64,000 bases of DNA from Carettochelys insculpta (GCF_033958435.1 NC_134138.1:30968598-31032597); one strand, 5' to 3'; counted from the first letter of the stretch, positions 33,741 to 45,639 are shown. Notes: generated by a model from the letters alone, not told the origin. Numbers and translations are program-made.

Positions 33741-34639
33741 ATTCAAAGGCAGCTTTCCAATTGACTGTAATGAAGCTTGTATTTCATAGCTATATTTCAT
33801 AGCTTTGGTATTTCGTTGTACTTTTTAAAGCTTTTAGCACTGTGATGTTTTGGGGTTGAATGCAGGCTGTGTCACCACCTACCCTGCAACTCTGGAAGGT
33901 TTAAGTGCTATGGTGCTGTGGCTCACAGACCTGACACCAACATCCCACATAAAAGCACACAGATCACACACTGGTTTCCCGCTTCCACTTTGGTTTTTTT
34001 CAGAATGTCTCCAATCCCATCCCTCTCTCAAATTTCCCCTGAACTATCCAGCCCTCCTAACTGAACGCTCAAAAGCATTACTGAGTTCAATTTTTAAAGA
34101 GTCAGTACACTATAGCTTATTAACTGGGATAAAAACACTCTTCCCATCCAACGTATCACTAAATTGATTTATAGAATCAGCAAAACAAATTTATTAAATA
34201 GGAAGTCATAGGATTAAGTTATATTGTTTATAAGTAATAAAGACACAGTCATAAGGAAACAAAAGTAAAATACACTTCCAAGACTGAAATTTAGTTTTAG
34301 CAAGTTATAATCCTTTACTAGGGCAGATTTCCCACATAAACTGAGTTTTCAGAAATTTCAGCTCCCTTGGTTGAAGGTTCCAATGTTCTGATTTCAGGAG
34401 CTCTGATCCTTTGAATCCCCAATTACAGTAAACCTTTGAAATTCTTCATAAAGTAAACTCAAGAAAGCTTCTCTCCTGCTGAGGTGCAGGTGCAATTCTG
34501 TCTTTCTGAATTTTGAAAGGCAGGTCGGTTTCCTGGCACTGCCATCTTATCCCCCTGCTTATATTTGAGGTTTGGACCTTCTGTCTCTATAATTACTCAC
34601 TAGTCTTATAGCTTTCTTTCCAAGGCATCCTTCAGTCTG
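33741..34639. other. No gene seen
   Basis: AT-rich unclassified DNA. A 105-codon plus frame at 33850-34167 shows no family resemblance. Confidence 0.55.
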
Positions 34640-35144
34640 CGTAGACTATGGATTGCATTCTTTGTAACTCCATTTAAGATTGTCATTTGCAGCGTTGACT
34701 GTGACAGCCCACATGAGAGTGACAGTCCTTGCTACATCTGCTGCATATGTAGTGGGTGTCTGGCAGGTCCTTGCTCTCCTTTCTATGGGCTCACTTCTCT
34801 TCTGCCAGCTGTCTGATCTTCATCTCACCCTTCTGAAGGCCCTTGTGTAGTTCCTGCTTCCAGCTGCTGCGGTCATCTGCCAGCTGTTCCCAACTATCTG
34901 GGTCGATGTCTACCTCCTTGAGGTCCCTCTTACAGATGTCTTTGTAGCACAATTGGGGGCGTCCGGGAGGTCTTTTGCCAGAGGCTAGCTCGCCGTACAG
35001 GATGTCCTTTGGGATCCTTCCATCATTCATCCTGTGGATGAATCCAGCGGAGCCGCCACTGCCTGAGAAGGGTATGCATGGTTGGAATTCCAGCTTGCTT
35101 GAGGACGGTGTTGTTGGGCATTCTGTCCTTCCATGGTATCCCAA
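34640..35144 (-). pseudogene. LINE ORF2 C-terminus, clade unassigned
   Basis: The minus frame 35144-34791 encodes an RT tail (FIHRMNDGRIPKDILYGEL, ASGKRPPGRP, LCYKDICKRDLK, DSWEQLADDRSSWK) followed below 34791 by a degenerate Cys/His finger (CSRCSKDCHS-like, near 34700-34740). Same tail type as 22940-23620. No palm or 3' tail recognised. Confidence 0.65.
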
Positions 35145-35379
35145 GGCTTTGTTTACCTGTTATGTTAAGATACATTCATCGTCTCTGTCTAAAACCCAAA
35201 GTTGTCAGACAAGCAAATATACATTCCTTTGTCAAAGGTACACTGTATGTATGCATTGCTTGCCAAACATATTTTCTAGCACATATTTATAATTCTTTGT
35301 TCATGTACCACATATGCATCATGCAAAACAGGGACAATATTGGAAAAGCCAAAGCACAAACAAAATTAAACTGACTAAG

Positions 35380-36247
35380 CACATAATAAATAACAAGAAA
35401 ATATTTTTAAAATAGGTAAGAATCCAGAAGAAGACCAAAGACAGAGTAGAGCTATTCTTCACTGAGAAGGGAAAGACAATAATCAAAAACCACAGCAATG
35501 GCCAAAGCCTTAAACACATTTTTTGATTAAGTTTTCAGAAAAAAAGTTTAGCGGTAATGGACAATTAACATAGTGAGGATCAGTGTAAATAGGGTAAAAC
35601 CTGAGGCTAAAATAGGAAAAGCACAAATTAAGAATTACTTAAACCAGTTGAATGTCTTCCAGCAGAGCCTCATAAAATACATCCTAAAATACTCAGAGGA
35701 CTAGCTGAAGAAATCTCTGAGCCATTAACAAATATCTTTCAGAATTCATAGTGGACAGGAGAGATTCCAGAAGATTGGAAAAGACAAATATAGTATCTAT
35801 CTAAAAAAAAAAGGCAATAAAGGCAAGACAGGGAATTATAGACCAGTGAACTAAACTTCAGTACCCAGAAAGATAATGGAACACATAATCAAAAAATGTT
35901 TTAAGTGCCTAGAAAATAATAAGGTAATTAGTAACAATTAATATGAATCTGACAAGAACACATAATGTTAAACCAGCCATCCTTGTGTTACAGGTAACAG
36001 GCCTTGTGAATAGAGAGGTAACAGTAGCTGTGATAAAACATCTCCTCTTAAGTAAGGCCTTTGATGCTGTCTTATATGACTTTTGCATAAAGTAGAGAAA
36101 TGCAGCCTTGATTAATCTATTATAAAGTTGGCACACAATTGCTTGAAAACACATACTCAGAGAGTACCTATCAATGGTTCACCATCAAACTGGAAGGATA
36201 ATTTGGGTGGGGCCACACAAAGGTCTGTTCTGAGTCTCATTCTAATA
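35380..36247 (+). mobile_element. CR1/L3-type LINE, RT finger-palm, decayed
   Basis: Broken frames read PLTNIFQNS, GEIPEDWKR, then GNYRPVN-TSVPRKIME, matching the RT finger of the clearer element at 38748-39428, followed by SPSNWKDNLGGATQRSVLS near 36170-36230. Interrupted at 36247 by a minus-strand CR1 3' end. Confidence 0.65.
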
Positions 36248-36249
36248 AA

Positions 36250-37480
36250 TATAATAGAATCATACAACTGGAAGGTATCTCAAAAGGTTATCAAGTCCAG
36301 TCCTCAACAATTGTGGAAGAACCAAGAACCACCTAATCCCTGACAGGTGTTTGTCTAACCCTGTCTATCTAGTAGTTCAGATAGTTCTCCTCAAACAACT
36401 CAAATATTCTAGAATGGATTTCATCAAGCCCTGGGAACTTGTTCTTTTCCCATTTTACTTTCTGAACAATCTTTGTTTTCACCAGCATACACTCTGCTAG
36501 ACAACCAATCACCAATTTTCTTGGTGAAAAATGTAACAAAGAGGTCATTCAGCACATCTGCATTTCCCTTTTTCTGTTACTGTTTTCCCCTTCCTCATTG
36601 AGTAATGGTCCTAACCTGTCCTTGGTTTTTCTGATGCTCCTACAATATTTGTAGAATGTTCCCTTGTTCTCCTTTCATGTCCCTAGCTAGTTTGAAGTTA
36701 TTTTGTGATTGTACCATCCTAACACTTGTGTTATTCATTTATATTCATCCTTTGTAATTTGACCTAGTTTCCACTTTTTGTAGGAGTCCTTTTGATTATT
36801 AGATAATAAAAGATCTCCTGGTTAAGCCAGGGTGGTCTCTTGTCATATTTTCTATCTTTTCTGTGCAGTGGAGTAGTTTGCTTTTGCACCATAATAATGT
36901 ATCTTTGAAAACTTTTTTTCATTTTTCCCCCATTTAGACTTGATTCCCATGAGATCTTACTTACCAACTCCCTGAGTTTGCTAAAATCTGCCTTCTTGAA
37001 ATCACCTACCCCCATAAAAGACTTCTTTTGCTGTTCTCCCTCTCACCATTTGTCTGAATCACAAACTCTATCATATCATGATTGTTTTCATCCAATATGC
37101 CTTCCACTTTTAATTTGTCCAACCACTTACTCCCTGTTTGTTAAAAGCAAATCCCCTCTAGTAGCTTTCTCCAATTTCTGAAATCAAAGGTTTCCCTAAT
37201 GTACTCCAAGAACTTGTTGGACAATCTGTGACCTGCTATGATGTTTTCACAGGACATGTCTGGATAGTTGAGTCCTATGCTTCAGATGATTTTGTTATTT
37301 GCTCAAAAAAAAAATAAAACAAGCCTCATTCACCTCTTCTTCTTGGTTAGGAGGTCTGTAGCAGATCCTTACCAGGATATCACCATTATTTTTGAGTCCT
37401 TTTATCCTTACCAAGATACCCTCAAAAAGTCTGTGTCCTATTTCCATCTCAACTTCAGTCCAAGTTGTAGTAAAACTCCG
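36250..37480 (-). mobile_element. CR1 copy with endonuclease and linker, internally deleted
   Basis: The 3' end is at 36250 (plus-strand TAGAATCATACAACTGGAAGG). After ~115 bp it jumps to ORF2 upstream regions, implying an internal deletion. The minus frame 37015-36764 reads GDFKKADFSKLRELVSKI, then TTPLHRKDRK and PPWLNQEI, the stretch between endonuclease and RT of CR1. Upstream, 37480-37060 gives endonuclease traces including ICYRPPNQEEE and a DMIEFVI end. Stops and frameshifts throughout. Confidence 0.7.
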
Positions 37481-38054
37481 GCTCTGCCTTGTGGGTCCTG
37501 CACTTCTAGACAGTTACGTCATGCCTCAGAGCTCACTGTGACCTTCATGTGGCTTCTTTCCCTTTCTGGAGGCCAGAGTCACAGCCTAATTAGCCACCTT
37601 CATCATAGGCCAATCAAAGGGAGTGTCTCTTTGGTAGTGTGTGTGGGGGGCATGGAACCCGGGCCCACCCTCTGCTCCAGGTTCCAGCCCTGAAACCCTA
37701 ATAGCTGAGGTAACAGGTAGTTTTTCCTCCGTTACCACCGATTTAGCCCAGCCCCGCACCATTTCTCCAAATAACTCCGCCCAGCAACTTGCTCCTGGTA
37801 CCTGACCACTCTCATTCTCCCAGGTGTTCCACAGCACACCAACTTGTTCCAAGCTCCTCATGAACCACTGTCTCTGAAGAGAAACCTTCTAAATTAGTTC
37901 GCCCCTGACCCCGGGAAGGCCCTATTCTCCATGGTGTTGACTACCTGTGGGCTTTGGTCACCTGTCCTCATCAAACTCAGTTTAAAACACTTCTTCATGG
38001 TTAATCAGTCTGAAATCCAAATATCTTCATAAATGCTTTAGATAACAGTGCAGA
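37481..38054. repeat. Unassigned GC-richer repeat-like block
   Basis: A GC-richer segment (about 37481-37900) bounded by CR1 fragments. Composition and position suggest another insertion, but no termini, LTR features or coding domain could be shown. Confidence 0.35.
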
Positions 38055-38702
38055 GAATATACTTATGAAGTTTGGAAATGATAGGAATGTAGGAATGGTG
38101 GCAAACCTCTTGAAAGACAGCATTAGAATTCAAAAGGATTCTCACAAATCAGAGCAATGGTCTTACTTCAGCAGGGTAAAATTCAGAAGAGACAAAAGTA
38201 AAGTACTGCATTTAGGAAGGCACAATCAATTGCACAAATATAAAACTGACAATGACTGCCTGGAAAAGAGGACTGCAGCAAAGTGGTTAGTTTGGATCAC
38301 AAACTAAAATTACATATACACTAGAGAGTTTTGTCAAGAAAACTTACAGCGCGTCCACACTAAAAATGTGTTCTTTTGAAATACTATAGACAGAACTCAG
38401 CACTTTTGTTGACAGCCTTCTGCCTCTCCCCTATGAGGCAGAATGCCTTTCTTGTCAGAATCTGTAAATAACAACAAAAAATAAGACTACATGGAAGCGC
38501 CAGGGATCTCTCTGTCAACAGACAGGGCTTCTGGGTCACAGGGGAGCTCTATCTGCTGTGCTTCCGGTTGACAGTTCTGTCAAGAGAGCAGCCAGGCAGT
38601 CTGGCGGGTCTCTGTCACCAGAGCAGATCGGCAAAGAGAGCCGCTTTTATGTGTGGCCGCAGTCTCTCAAAAGAAGTTTTGTCAGACCATATCTTCTGAC
38701 AG

Positions 38703-40438
38703 CCAGCCTTTCTAGGTGACAAATCTGAGGAACTCTCCCAGATTGAAGTGACATTAGAGGAGGTTTTGGAGTTAATTGATAAGCTGAATAGTAACAAGTC
38801 TCCAGGACCAGACGGTATTCACCCAAGGGTTCTGAAAGAACTCAAATGTGAAATTGCGGAGTTATTAACAGTGGTTTGTAACCTATCCTTTAAATCTGCT
38901 TCGGTACCCAATGACTGGAAGATGGCCAATATAACACCAATATTTAAAAAAGGCTCTAGAGGAGACCCTGCCAATTATAGACCGATAAGTCTAACATCAG
39001 TACCAGGCAAATTAGTAGAAACAATAGGAAAGAATAAAATTGCAAGGCACGTAGAAGAGCACGAATTGTTGGGCAAAAGTCAGCATGGTTTCTGCAGAGG
39101 GAAGTCGTGTCTAACTAATCTATTAGAATTCTTTGAAGGGGTTAATAAACATGCGGACAAGGGGCACCCAGTGGACATAATATACCTAGATTTCCAGAAA
39201 GCCTTTGACACGGTCCCACACCAAAGGCTTTTATGTAAATTAGGCGGTCATGGAATAGGAGGAAAGATCCTTTCATGGATCGGGAATTGGTTAAAAGACA
39301 GAAAACAAAGGGTTGGAATAAATGGTAAATTTTCACAATGGAGGGGGGTAACTAGTGGTATTCCCCAGGGGTCAGTCCTGGGACCGATCTGTTCAACTTG
39401 TTCATCAATGATCGAGAAAATGAGGTAAGCAGTGAGGTGGCCAAGTTTGCAGATGACACCAAGTTGTTCAGGACAGTCAAAACCAAAAGGGATTGTGAAG
39501 AACTACAAAAAGATCTCAGCAAACTGAGTGATTGGGCAGCAAAATGGCAAATGAAATTTAATGTGGGTAAGTGTAAGGTAATGCACATTGGAAAAAATAA
39601 CCCAAATTACACGTACAACATGATTGGGTCAAATTTAGCTACGACAGATCAGGAAAGGGATCTTGGAGTTATAGTGGATAGTTCTCTGAAGACATCCACG
39701 CAGTGTGCAGCAGCAGTTAGTAAAGCAAATAGGATGTTAGTAATTATTAAAAAAGGGATAGATAATAAGACAAAAGATATCATACTTCCCCTATATAAAA
39801 CTATGGTACGTCCACATCTTGAGTACTGCGTGCAGATGTGGTCTCCTCACCTCAAAAAAGATATATTGGCATTAGAAAAGGTTCAGAAAAGGGCGACTAA
39901 GATGATTAGGGGTTTGGAACGGGTCCCATATGGGGAGAGGCTAGAGAGACTGGGATTGAGGGGCGATATGATAGAGGTATATAAAATCATGAATTGTGTG
40001 GAGAAAGTGAATACAGAAAAATTATTTACCTTTTCCCATAATACAAGAACTAGGGGGCACCAAATGAAATTGATGGGTAGTAGGTTCAAAACTAATAAAA
40101 GGAAATTTTTCTTCACACAGCACACAGTCAACCTGTGGAACTCCTTGCCGGAGGAGGCTGTGAAGGCCAGGACTCTATTAGGGTTTAAAAAAGAGCTCGA
40201 TAAATTTTTGCAGGTTAGGTCCATAAATGGCTTTTAGCCAGGGGTAAAGTATGGTGCCCTAGCCTTCAGTATAAGGGCAGGAGATGGATGGCAGGAGATA
40301 AATCACTTGATCATTGTCTTCTGTTCTCCTTCTCTGGGGCACCTGGCATTGGCCACTGTCAGCAGACGGGATACTGGGCTGGATGGACCTTTGGTCTGAC
40401 CCAGTATGGCCATTCTCATGTTCTTATGTTCTTATGAC
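38703..40438 (+). mobile_element. 5'-truncated CR1/L3-type LINE with (ATGTTCTT)n tail
   Basis: Begins inside ORF2 and ends with the CTGACCCAGTATGGCCATTC 3' UTR and an ATGTTCTTATGTTCTTATG tail. The tail differs from the ATTCTATGA-type end of the other CR1 copies, so it is a distinct subfamily. A second 3' end of the same kind lies at 52570-52700. Among the best preserved LINE coding regions in the window. Confidence 0.8.
38748..40237 (+). pseudogene. CR1/L3-type reverse transcriptase, one frameshift
   Basis: The frame 38748-39428 carries RT fingers and palm: NKSPGPDGIHPRVLKEL, NDWKMANITPIFKKGS, NYRPISLTSVPGKL, QHGFCRGKSC, then YLDFQKAFDTVPH (catalytic Asp in the F-DF-KAFD motif) and [11 protein letters not shown] one-base loss near 39390 moves the reading to 39398-40237, which has FADDTKLF (catalytic Asp pair), WQMKFNVGKCKVMHIG, LGVIVD, RPHLEYCVQMWSP, KVQKRATKMIRGLE, and the C-terminal FFFTQHTVNLWNSLPEEAV and FKKELDKF. 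The endonuclease is missing by 5' truncation, so this copy could not have jumped on its own even without the frameshift. Confidence 0.9.
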
Positions 40439-40450
40439 TTCTGTCAACAG

Positions 40451-40642
40451 CAAGAAGCGCTGTGGCACCTTATAGACGAACAGATATTTTGGACCATAAG
40501 CTTTCTTGGGCAAAGACCCGCTTCTGACAAAGTGGGTCTTTGCCCAAGAAAGCTTATGGTCCAAAATATCTGTTTGTCTATAAGATGCCACAGGACTTCT
40601 TGTTGTTTTTGAAGATACAGAGTAACTCAGCTACCTCTCTGA
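40451..40642 (+). mobile_element. Hammerhead-bearing Penelope-like repeat, copy 3 (head-to-head)
   Basis: Flanked by a 12-bp duplication TTCTGTCAACAG at 40439-40450 and 40643-40654. The left half is the inverse of the right half (CAAGAAG...CTTCTTG outermost). The right half has CTGACAA (40524-40530), stem II GUGGG/CCC with a UCUUUG loop, GAAA (40548-40551), a short stem III (A51/T60 and C53/G58 around TTAT) and C at 40561's neighbour, followed by the body and the GATACAGAGTAACTCAGCTAC tail. The G of CUGANGA is A here, which would abolish cleavage. Variable target duplications and inverted terminal copies are known for Penelope-like elements. Confidence 0.75.
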
Positions 40643-41269
40643 TTCTGTCAACAGACCACTGTAGTGTAGACATAGCCTAAATATAACTCAGCAGTGAAAG
40701 ATTGTTGCAAAAAAACAAACAGGAATATCATTCTGGGTTGTATTACAGAAGCACTGTAAACAAGACACAAGAAATAATGCTTTCACTCTATTGAGAAAGA
40801 TGTGAAGAAATTGTTGGAGAGAGTATGGAGGAGACCAAAAAAAGGGAATAAAAGTCTTGAAAACATGAGGAAAGATTGAAAAATCTGGATTTGGTGAGTG
40901 TGGAGAAAAGAAGACTGAAGAGGGACATAATAACCGTTCTCAAGTATGTGAAAGATCGTTATAGAGGGGAAGATGATAAATTGTTCTCAACAACCACAGA
41001 GGACAAGATAAGAAGTAATGGGCTTAAATTACAGCAAAGGGCATTTAGGTTGGACACTAGGAAATTTTTTCTAACTGTCAGAGTAGTTAAGCAGTAGAAC
41101 AAATTGCTCAGGACTATTGTAGAAGATCCATCTTTGGATGTTTTTAGGAACAAGTTAGACAAACACCTGTCGAGGGTGATGTGGATAATGAATCATTCTC
41201 CAGTGGAGTGGAATGAACTAGGTGACCTCTCAAGGTCCGTCCAACTCTACATTTATGAGATTTCTATGA

Positions 41270-41802
41270 AGTATCAATAATCAATGAGTTATTTATTTTC
41301 CAGTGATATGTTACATCCCATCTGTTGAGCATAAATTGTGACAACTGTGTGTTATGTGTAGTGAATATATCAGTACTGACAAGAGTTATTAACACGGAGA
41401 AGCGGAACACCAATGTGCCTCTGACTCCCAAGATGGTTTCTGGATGATGAAAAAACAATACTAAGAAGGATTCTCTTTTCTTTGTTTCTCAACAGTTCTG
41501 TTTGTTTGTTTTGTTTGTTTTGTTTTAAAGGAAGACTAAGTTGTACAAGGTTCATGAAAGGCACAAGTTTTGCAGAACTGATCCAGCATCCCACTGGAGA
41601 TGAAGTTAACACACCCCTCAACTTTAAAAGCCATTAGTTTGGCCTCTAAGTCTAACCTGGCCAAAAACAAAATATATGGGATCTTCACAACTGGTATATT
41701 GATGACAGATAAGTGAATGATACCTCTGAAACACAGTAGTAATAAATGCAAAGGAGCAATTGCATACTTAACTACTTAGATAAATCAGGGCTTGCCTACA
41801 TT
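41270..41802. other. No gene seen; TGTTT-rich tract at 41498-41525
   Basis: Unclassified, with an imperfect (TTTG)n stretch. No element ends. Confidence 0.5.
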
Positions 41803-42165
41803 TAGGCTATGTCTATACTAGATATAGAAGTCAATTGCCACTATGCAATTTTAGTACACCAATTGCATAACTAAAATCGACTTATCAGTGGTTAAGTACT
41901 GTTGCTGTCTACATGCAAGATGGTCAACAGGAGTGTTTCTCCCATTGACCTTTCTTAAACCTCACTGTGAGGAGTTCTGGGGTTGACTCTAACCCCAGAA
42001 AATGCCTTTTCATACATGCACAAAACAAACCCTGGAAGATCGACCTTGAGCATATCAATCTTCCACAGTGATATGTACATCATGATAGTGACTCAGCTGT
42101 GCTAGTGGAGCATTTAGTGAGGATGCTACCTATGCTGACAGCAGAGCTTCTTCCACTGGTGTAGA
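41803..42165. mobile_element. Possible Harbinger-type fragment
   Basis: GGCTATGTCTATACTAGAT at 41803 has the form of a Harbinger-type left end seen elsewhere in the window. It is followed by ~350 bp with TCGACTTA and GATCGACCTTGA motifs. No right terminus or target duplication was found, so the element is truncated or its limits are wrong. Confidence 0.4.
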
Positions 42166-44039
42166 TCAGGGGTTTTCAAAGTTCATTGCCTTGCAATCCC
42201 CTTCTCATAATAGAAATGACTACATAACCCCAGGAGTGGGGACCAAAGCCTGAGGCTTCCCAAGCTCCACTGCTCTGATTGGGTGGACAAAGGCAAAGGC
42301 CAAGGGTTTCCACACCAGGCAGGAAGTATGACCCTACACACAGGCCACTGAAGTCAACAGGAGCTTTTGCACTGACTTCAGTGGACTATGGGTCAGGTCC
42401 ATGGAGCAGATTGTTGGATGTTTCAGTGAGTACAAGAGACTACACATAGATTATTTTTTCTTTAAATATGTGAGTATAAATCTGGTGGTCAAAATGAATT
42501 TTAACCAAATTTGCATTTTTATTGTGCTTGAAAGACAATCCTTTAATTCAATCATCATCCTAATACATAACATTTGTAGTATTGCTACAACTCTATCATA
42601 AACAAATATTCTCTATCAACAATTAAAAATAGGAATGATGGTCTAGGACTCTAGTGGGTAGCTCACAGGACTGAAACACAGGTGATTCTATGTGACATTA
42701 GGCAAGTCTCTTAATGCACCCTGTACTTCTGTTCATCATCTGTAAATGGTGATAACACTTACTGACCCCATGGAGGTGTTGTGCAGAAAAAAATCCATTA
42801 ACAATTGTTGGGAACTCCTAGACTGGCAATGATAGGCACTCCAATATAAGACATACCTCTTCTGTAATGTCAGAGGTGTCAAACAACAAATAATAGATTA
42901 CTGAGTGAAAGTGCATTCTTTCTTAGTTCCCATTAATATGAAGTGCTTTTTGCATTAATGGAAAGACCATCTGAAGAAGATATTCCACACTCTGCTGGCA
43001 GTCGATTGTATATCAGACTCAACTATTCTCTCATTTATTTTAATGTTACACACAAGTTGTTCATTCACTTTTCTGCAGGTGAAATTATACCCGGCTTCTT
43101 GATTTTTTCCACTTGTTCACAAAGCTTATGGCACTAGATAAGTTTTATGTAGCAATTTAGGTCTGTTCTTTTTGACCATGTATTGTTTTTATAAAAAAGG
43201 AAAACCAGGCAAAAATTTTCATCCCAAACCTTTTTTCAGCAAAAAATGCAGATTCATGAACAGCAAAACATTTCATAAATTTATGCCAATTTCACAGAAT
43301 AGCCTCATACACAAATCCCAAAACTAAAACAAAAAATATACAAAAAGGCATAAACATTTCTGACAGTTTGATGTTCTGATCTGAAATGACTTTTTAATTC
43401 AAACTTTATTTTACTTCATTTCAGAATATGAAAACACTTCAGAGGTGCACTCCATCAAAATAAAATGTTTAGTTTCAGGTCAAGCAATAGTTTTTTTTGA
43501 TGTGGAATTCTCTTTAATTTTTACTTTTTGATTTGTTTATAATTCTGAAAAATATGGATTTCTTTTAAACCCAAAACAATTCTCTTATTGACTTTTTGAA
43601 ATTATCATGAACTGCCCCCCCAACACACAAAAGTTTGCTCAGCTCTATTGTTATGCTGTTTACTATCCAGGGTCTATATCAAAAGCAGATGTGATTTTTT
43701 TTCTTTTATTTTCATCCACTGATGTAACATGTGGCGCATGGTCCTCCAATACAAATTTCTCTTGAGAAATTATTTGCCAATTAGTTAACAGCTAGTTCCT
43801 TCCAAAACAATTAATGGTAACAACAAACAGCAGCCTTGACCCGTGGGAATCCTTAAATGTCTATTTCCTTCTTTTTCAATATTACATCAGCTTCTTATTT
43901 AACAGGCACTATTTTTTGTTTATAAACTTTTTCAGAAACTGAATACTACAGCACCTGTATCAATTTCCATCTCATTTTCACTATTTGAACTAACACAGAA
44001 CATTTGAGTCCCACTTATTTGGTGTTATAAGCAATTCTG
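42166..44039. other. No gene seen; AT-rich unclassified DNA
   Basis: Short frames only; no domain, RNA gene or element end recognised. Confidence 0.55.
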
Positions 44040-44700
44040 AAACATAGAATTAATTGCAAGCCATTCCATTGTGGACAGGTGCAGATTTTGGAAAGGGCCC
44101 TTCCATGTACACAGAGATGCCTTGGTGCTCTATGTGATTTGGCAAATGCTCTCTTTTGCTGAATTCTTTTCTCTCTTCTGGTGCACTATGAGCACTAAAC
44201 ACCTTTCATACCTCATCTTCTGCACTTCAATTATTTTCATAGATAGAGGGTGCTATGGGCTGGAGAAGGCTCTGCCTCCCCAAACAGCCAGTCAAGCCCC
44301 CTATGTGCTCTGCCCTTTGGGCCCTTGTTTCCACTCTGCAGGCCAGCATCAAGGGCTGGTGCTGTGTTGCCCTCCCTCTTTATGTACTGGAACTAGGGAT
44401 GGTCTGGCTATGCACCACCTGCCCTCCCAGGACTCAGGGGTGAGGGGGCTGTGGCAGCACAGCCTACCCATGCCATTGTTTGGCACTTCCAGGCTGAGGG
44501 GCTACAGAGGTACCACCGGCCCTTCCTCTCTTTCAGCACTCTGCAGCTGGGGAGGCTGGAGTAGTACCTCCTGCCCCACCTCCTAGTGGTGTAGAGTTGT
44601 AGGGGCTGTGGACAAGGGCATGGGTGCAGTGAGGGGCTCTGGGCTTCAGTAAGGGGGTAGAGGAAGGGTGGGACTTTGGGCAAAAAGCAAAGATTTATGG
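44040..44700. repeat. GC-richer repeat-like block, possibly hAT-derived
   Basis: A compositional island in AT-rich surroundings, with a GGAAAGGGCCC start and CTGCCTCCCCAAACAGCC-type interior. It resembles the filler of non-autonomous hAT elements, but neither CAG-type termini nor an 8-bp duplication could be shown. A 171-codon plus frame (44071-44586) crosses the compositional boundary and matches no family. Confidence 0.3.
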
Positions 44701-44735
44701 GCTAACTTCCTGCAGCTTCATGAGTCACTCAGTAT

Positions 44736-44859
44736 TACTGACAAAGTGGGTCTTTGCCCATGAAAGTTTATGCTTCAAAATATCTGTTAGTCTATAAGGT
44801 GCCACAGGACTTCCATTTGTTTTTACAGATACAGACTAACACGGCTACCCCTCTGATAC
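44736..44859 (+). mobile_element. Hammerhead-bearing Penelope-like repeat, copy 4
   Basis: CTGACAA (44738-44744); stem II GUGGG/CCCAU with loop UCUUUG; GAAA (44762-44765); stem III A65-T74, G66-C73, T67-G72 closed by TTAT; then T75 at the cleavage-site position. The body ATCTGTTAGTCTATAAGG, GCCACAGGACTT and the tail AGACTAACACGGCTACCCCT follow. All three helical elements are preserved; only the second G of the first box (position 8 in standard numbering) is changed to A, in a CpG context. Confidence 0.7.
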
Positions 44860-45636
44860 GTGTATAAGAGTTACTATGATTAATAAGATATTTCCAGACA
44901 ATGGAAAAAAAAGTTCCATCCAATTAACTGTTATGTTCTTGGATGCAGTGATTCTAGTCTTTTTGGTTTATGGACCAAGTGCCCTCTAGACTTGCCAGCT
45001 GTTTCTGTTGGTGGATTTAGACACAGTCCGTCCATAATAAGTTCCTTAATCTGTGAACAATGTTTTCCTCTCTCTTAATTCAGGATTTCTGATTCCAAAT
45101 GTAAAATGGCTCCTGGGGGACTCCTTCATACAGCTACTGACATGGCAATTTGTGGGCAGCCAGAATGTTTCCTGTGTGAAAGTTATATCTCTCAGCAACG
45201 ACTTTGGGGTTAGGGTACATAGTGTCTTTAAAAAAAACATTTGAATCACATCCTTATATTCACCCTATTTTTGAGGTTAAAGAAACACATGCCTTCCAAG
45301 ACAGTGAGGGTCTCACTTTGGACTTGTAAGGAAAATGACTCAATTAGTCAAAAAGAAATTTATGTTAGCACAAGTTATTGGGCCGAGCATAAGATTAACT
45401 GGGTGGAGTTCTACAGCCTGTCTTACACAGATCAGACTAGATGATTTAATAGTCCCTTCTGACATTACTATGATTTATGAAAATGTTTTTTTCTTAAAAC
45501 TCTCATTAGTGTCACCACTGCAGCTTTTGTACATATGCAACCTTCACCTTTTTATATTCAGTTTTAATCTTTTGTGCCAGAGACCTCTTCCTCATTGCTA
45601 CTTCACATCACTTGGCTGTTTCAAAGGATATCACTC
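44860..45636. other. No gene seen
   Basis: Unclassified AT-rich DNA with chance frames. Confidence 0.5.
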
Positions 45637-45639
45637 AAA

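Larger units (their letters stand above)
38308..40677. mobile_element. Harbinger-type element (family of 19072), itself interrupted
   Basis: Left AATTACATATACACTAGAG and inverted right GGCTATGTCTACACTACAG pair at 13 of 19 positions. TSD TAA at 38305-38307 and 40678-40680. Element sequence is 38308-38702 and 40437-40677, with TTTTGTC/CTGTCAACAG subterminal repeats. The middle is a LINE and a hammerhead repeat. No gene of its own is left. Confidence 0.75.
38055..41269 (+). mobile_element. CR1 copy split by a nested insertion stack
   Basis: 38065-38307 reads KFGNDRNVGMVANLLKDSI, then RRDKSKVLHLGRHNQLHKY (RT thumb). The reading continues after the insert at 40678 and ends with ORF2 C-terminal [10 protein letters not shown] (41060-41097) and a CR1 3' UTR ending GGTCCGTCCAACTCTAC near 41255. 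Joining across TAA (38305-38307 and 40678-40680) restores continuous CR1 order, which shows the insert is later. Confidence 0.8.

Noticed and set aside
37481..37960. Retroviral or LTR insertion
   Set aside because: Compositionally distinct, but no LTR hallmark or termini could be shown, so it is left unassigned.
44071..44586. 171-codon plus frame as a host exon
   Set aside because: It crosses a sharp compositional boundary, with no recognisable domain or convincing splice context.
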